From: Neodiprion pinetum
Taxonomy: Eukaryota; Arthropoda; Insecta; Hymenoptera; Diprionidae
DNA: 64,000 nt
Reading direction: 5' to 3'
Assembly: GCF_021155775.2 (NCBI RefSeq)
Contig: NC_060236.1
Span: forward strand, 67,001-131,000
Each line of letters starts with the position of its first letter. Position 1 is the stretch's first letter. This document shows positions 62,957 to 64,000 of this stretch, piece after piece. A model generated the notes under the pieces. The model worked only from the letters and a program-made list of their open reading frames with translations. It ran no database searches and was not told where the DNA came from. The position numbers and the translations under genes are program-made.

Positions 62957-64000
62957 CGGAGCCGATTCTTCACAACAAAACTCAATTTACTACACAAAAA
63001 AGTTTCTATTATATGAATTATCACTGTGTAATCAAGCAAAAAGCAGTTTTATGCTCTTAAATATTCATCATATATACGATACGTTTGATATACACAATTT
63101 ACATTTATGCTGACATGTAAATGTTGAATAATGACGTAGTTTACTGAAAAGACTCAAGTAATTTGCGGTCGTTGCGGTAATTTTAGTAGATTTTCAATAT
63201 ATGTACACATTCGCCTCTCTAATTACTGATGAAAAGTTACCGATTTGAAAATATTTTTATAAGCCGTGACAGTTTTCAATTTTACAAAGAGAACAGTTGC
63301 ATCAGATTTATATTTATTTATCGCATCTCTCTTTAGAATTACATACTCAATCTGATATTTTTTCAGTGGTAGATTGTATTTAATTTAAAATAAAACAAAC
63401 ACTTCCAATTCACGTCTTCCTGTTATTAAAAAATATTGTTACACAATACTCCACGATCCTTTTTTGTTCACATACGTATGTGAATGTAACATTTGTATAT
63501 ATTATGCCATGTATATCGTTGAAATTAGAGCATTTAATTCTCGATCCTGAAATACAATTGGCGGGTTGTAAATTTTTATTTTATAAAACTAATGAAATTA
63601 TATATTGGATTTTTTTTTATTGAGACAACTAGAAGTGATTTCTTTTTATTCTATTCTTTCTTAATTTTCGAAAAATATCGTGATTTCAAAGTTAGCATTC
63701 AAACTAATCTTCAATCATGGTTTAAAATGTTGAGAATAATATTTAAGACGACCCACATGATTGTTGTTGAAAATCTATTGAAGCGCCACTTTTTCTCTAA
63801 CTTTTAACATACGTATCTTAGTCTGCCTTCTGTTCAACAACGCCTTATACCGCTTGTACCATTAAGCATTAAATACTGTCTCTCACTTTAAAACTTAAAC
63901 CTACATCTGTCGCAGTTTCTTAGTTACTTAAAATTGTACATACATGTATAATGAGAAAAGCATTTTAGTGTTTTAAAATATTGTACTGGAATAATAAAAC
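62957..64000. other. AT-rich 3' region
   Basis: About 1 kb of very AT-rich sequence downstream of the last gene, with AATAAA at 63389 and again at 63993. It is probably 3' UTR and intergenic. No other gene seen. Confidence 0.5.
63389..63394 (+). terminator. Polyadenylation signal of the 312-residue gene
   Basis: AATAAA about 430 bases after the stop. Another lies at 63993. Confidence 0.4.

Noticed and set aside
1..64000. CRISPR arrays, rRNA genes, bacterial-type operons
   Set aside because: None seen; the window is intron-bearing nuclear DNA and repeats are microsatellites or transposon ends, not spaced arrays.

Overview
The window is intron-rich, AT-rich animal nuclear DNA. Canonical GT-AG introns, mostly short, conserved metazoan housekeeping genes and several DNA-transposon-derived elements point to an arthropod. 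I infer a holometabolous insect, possibly a hymenopteran, but the sequence alone does not prove the order. I rebuilt the gene models by hand from splice sites, phase and recalled family alignments. Exon coordinates are given inside each entry.

Left part (1-28.7 kb), conserved genes. There is a 3' fragment of an unrecognised + strand gene, then POP5 (RNase P/MRP subunit, - strand). FGGY (carbohydrate kinase, +) sits head-to-head with POP5 and has one GC-AG intron. A spliced ISXO2/Merlin-type transposase-derived gene follows (-). TSR1 (40S ribosome assembly, +) converges on Bre1 (H2B ubiquitin ligase with a C-terminal RING, -). A tektin (+) lies beyond a 2.4-kb spacer that holds two MITE-like elements.

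Middle part (28.7-49.3 kb). A textbook piggyBac-type MITE flanked by TTAA precedes a 14-exon peroxisomal acyl-CoA oxidase 3 gene (+) ending in the peroxisomal tripeptide AKL. About 5 kb of apparently non-coding DNA follows. Then comes a divergent RhoGAP-domain gene (-) split into small exons that no single long reading frame reveals.

Right part (49.3-64 kb), lineage-specific secreted genes. A 592-residue Pro/Gln-rich secreted protein is followed by three same-strand genes (54.4-59.0 kb). These share a C-terminal module: I-I-x-A-P, then C-G-x-G, then D-x-x-G-x-C and a V near the end. Two of the three have signal peptides. The first has replaced both module cysteines with proline. I read them as a tandem family of secreted peptide precursors, and this is the best candidate for an undescribed system here. 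A near-perfect foldback of about 139 bp lies between the second and third. A 312-residue orphan gene closes the window.

The housekeeping genes are not an operon. They serve RNA processing, ribosome assembly, chromatin, cilia, sugar phosphorylation and peroxisomal beta-oxidation. Functional linkage is suggested only for the tandem secreted family.
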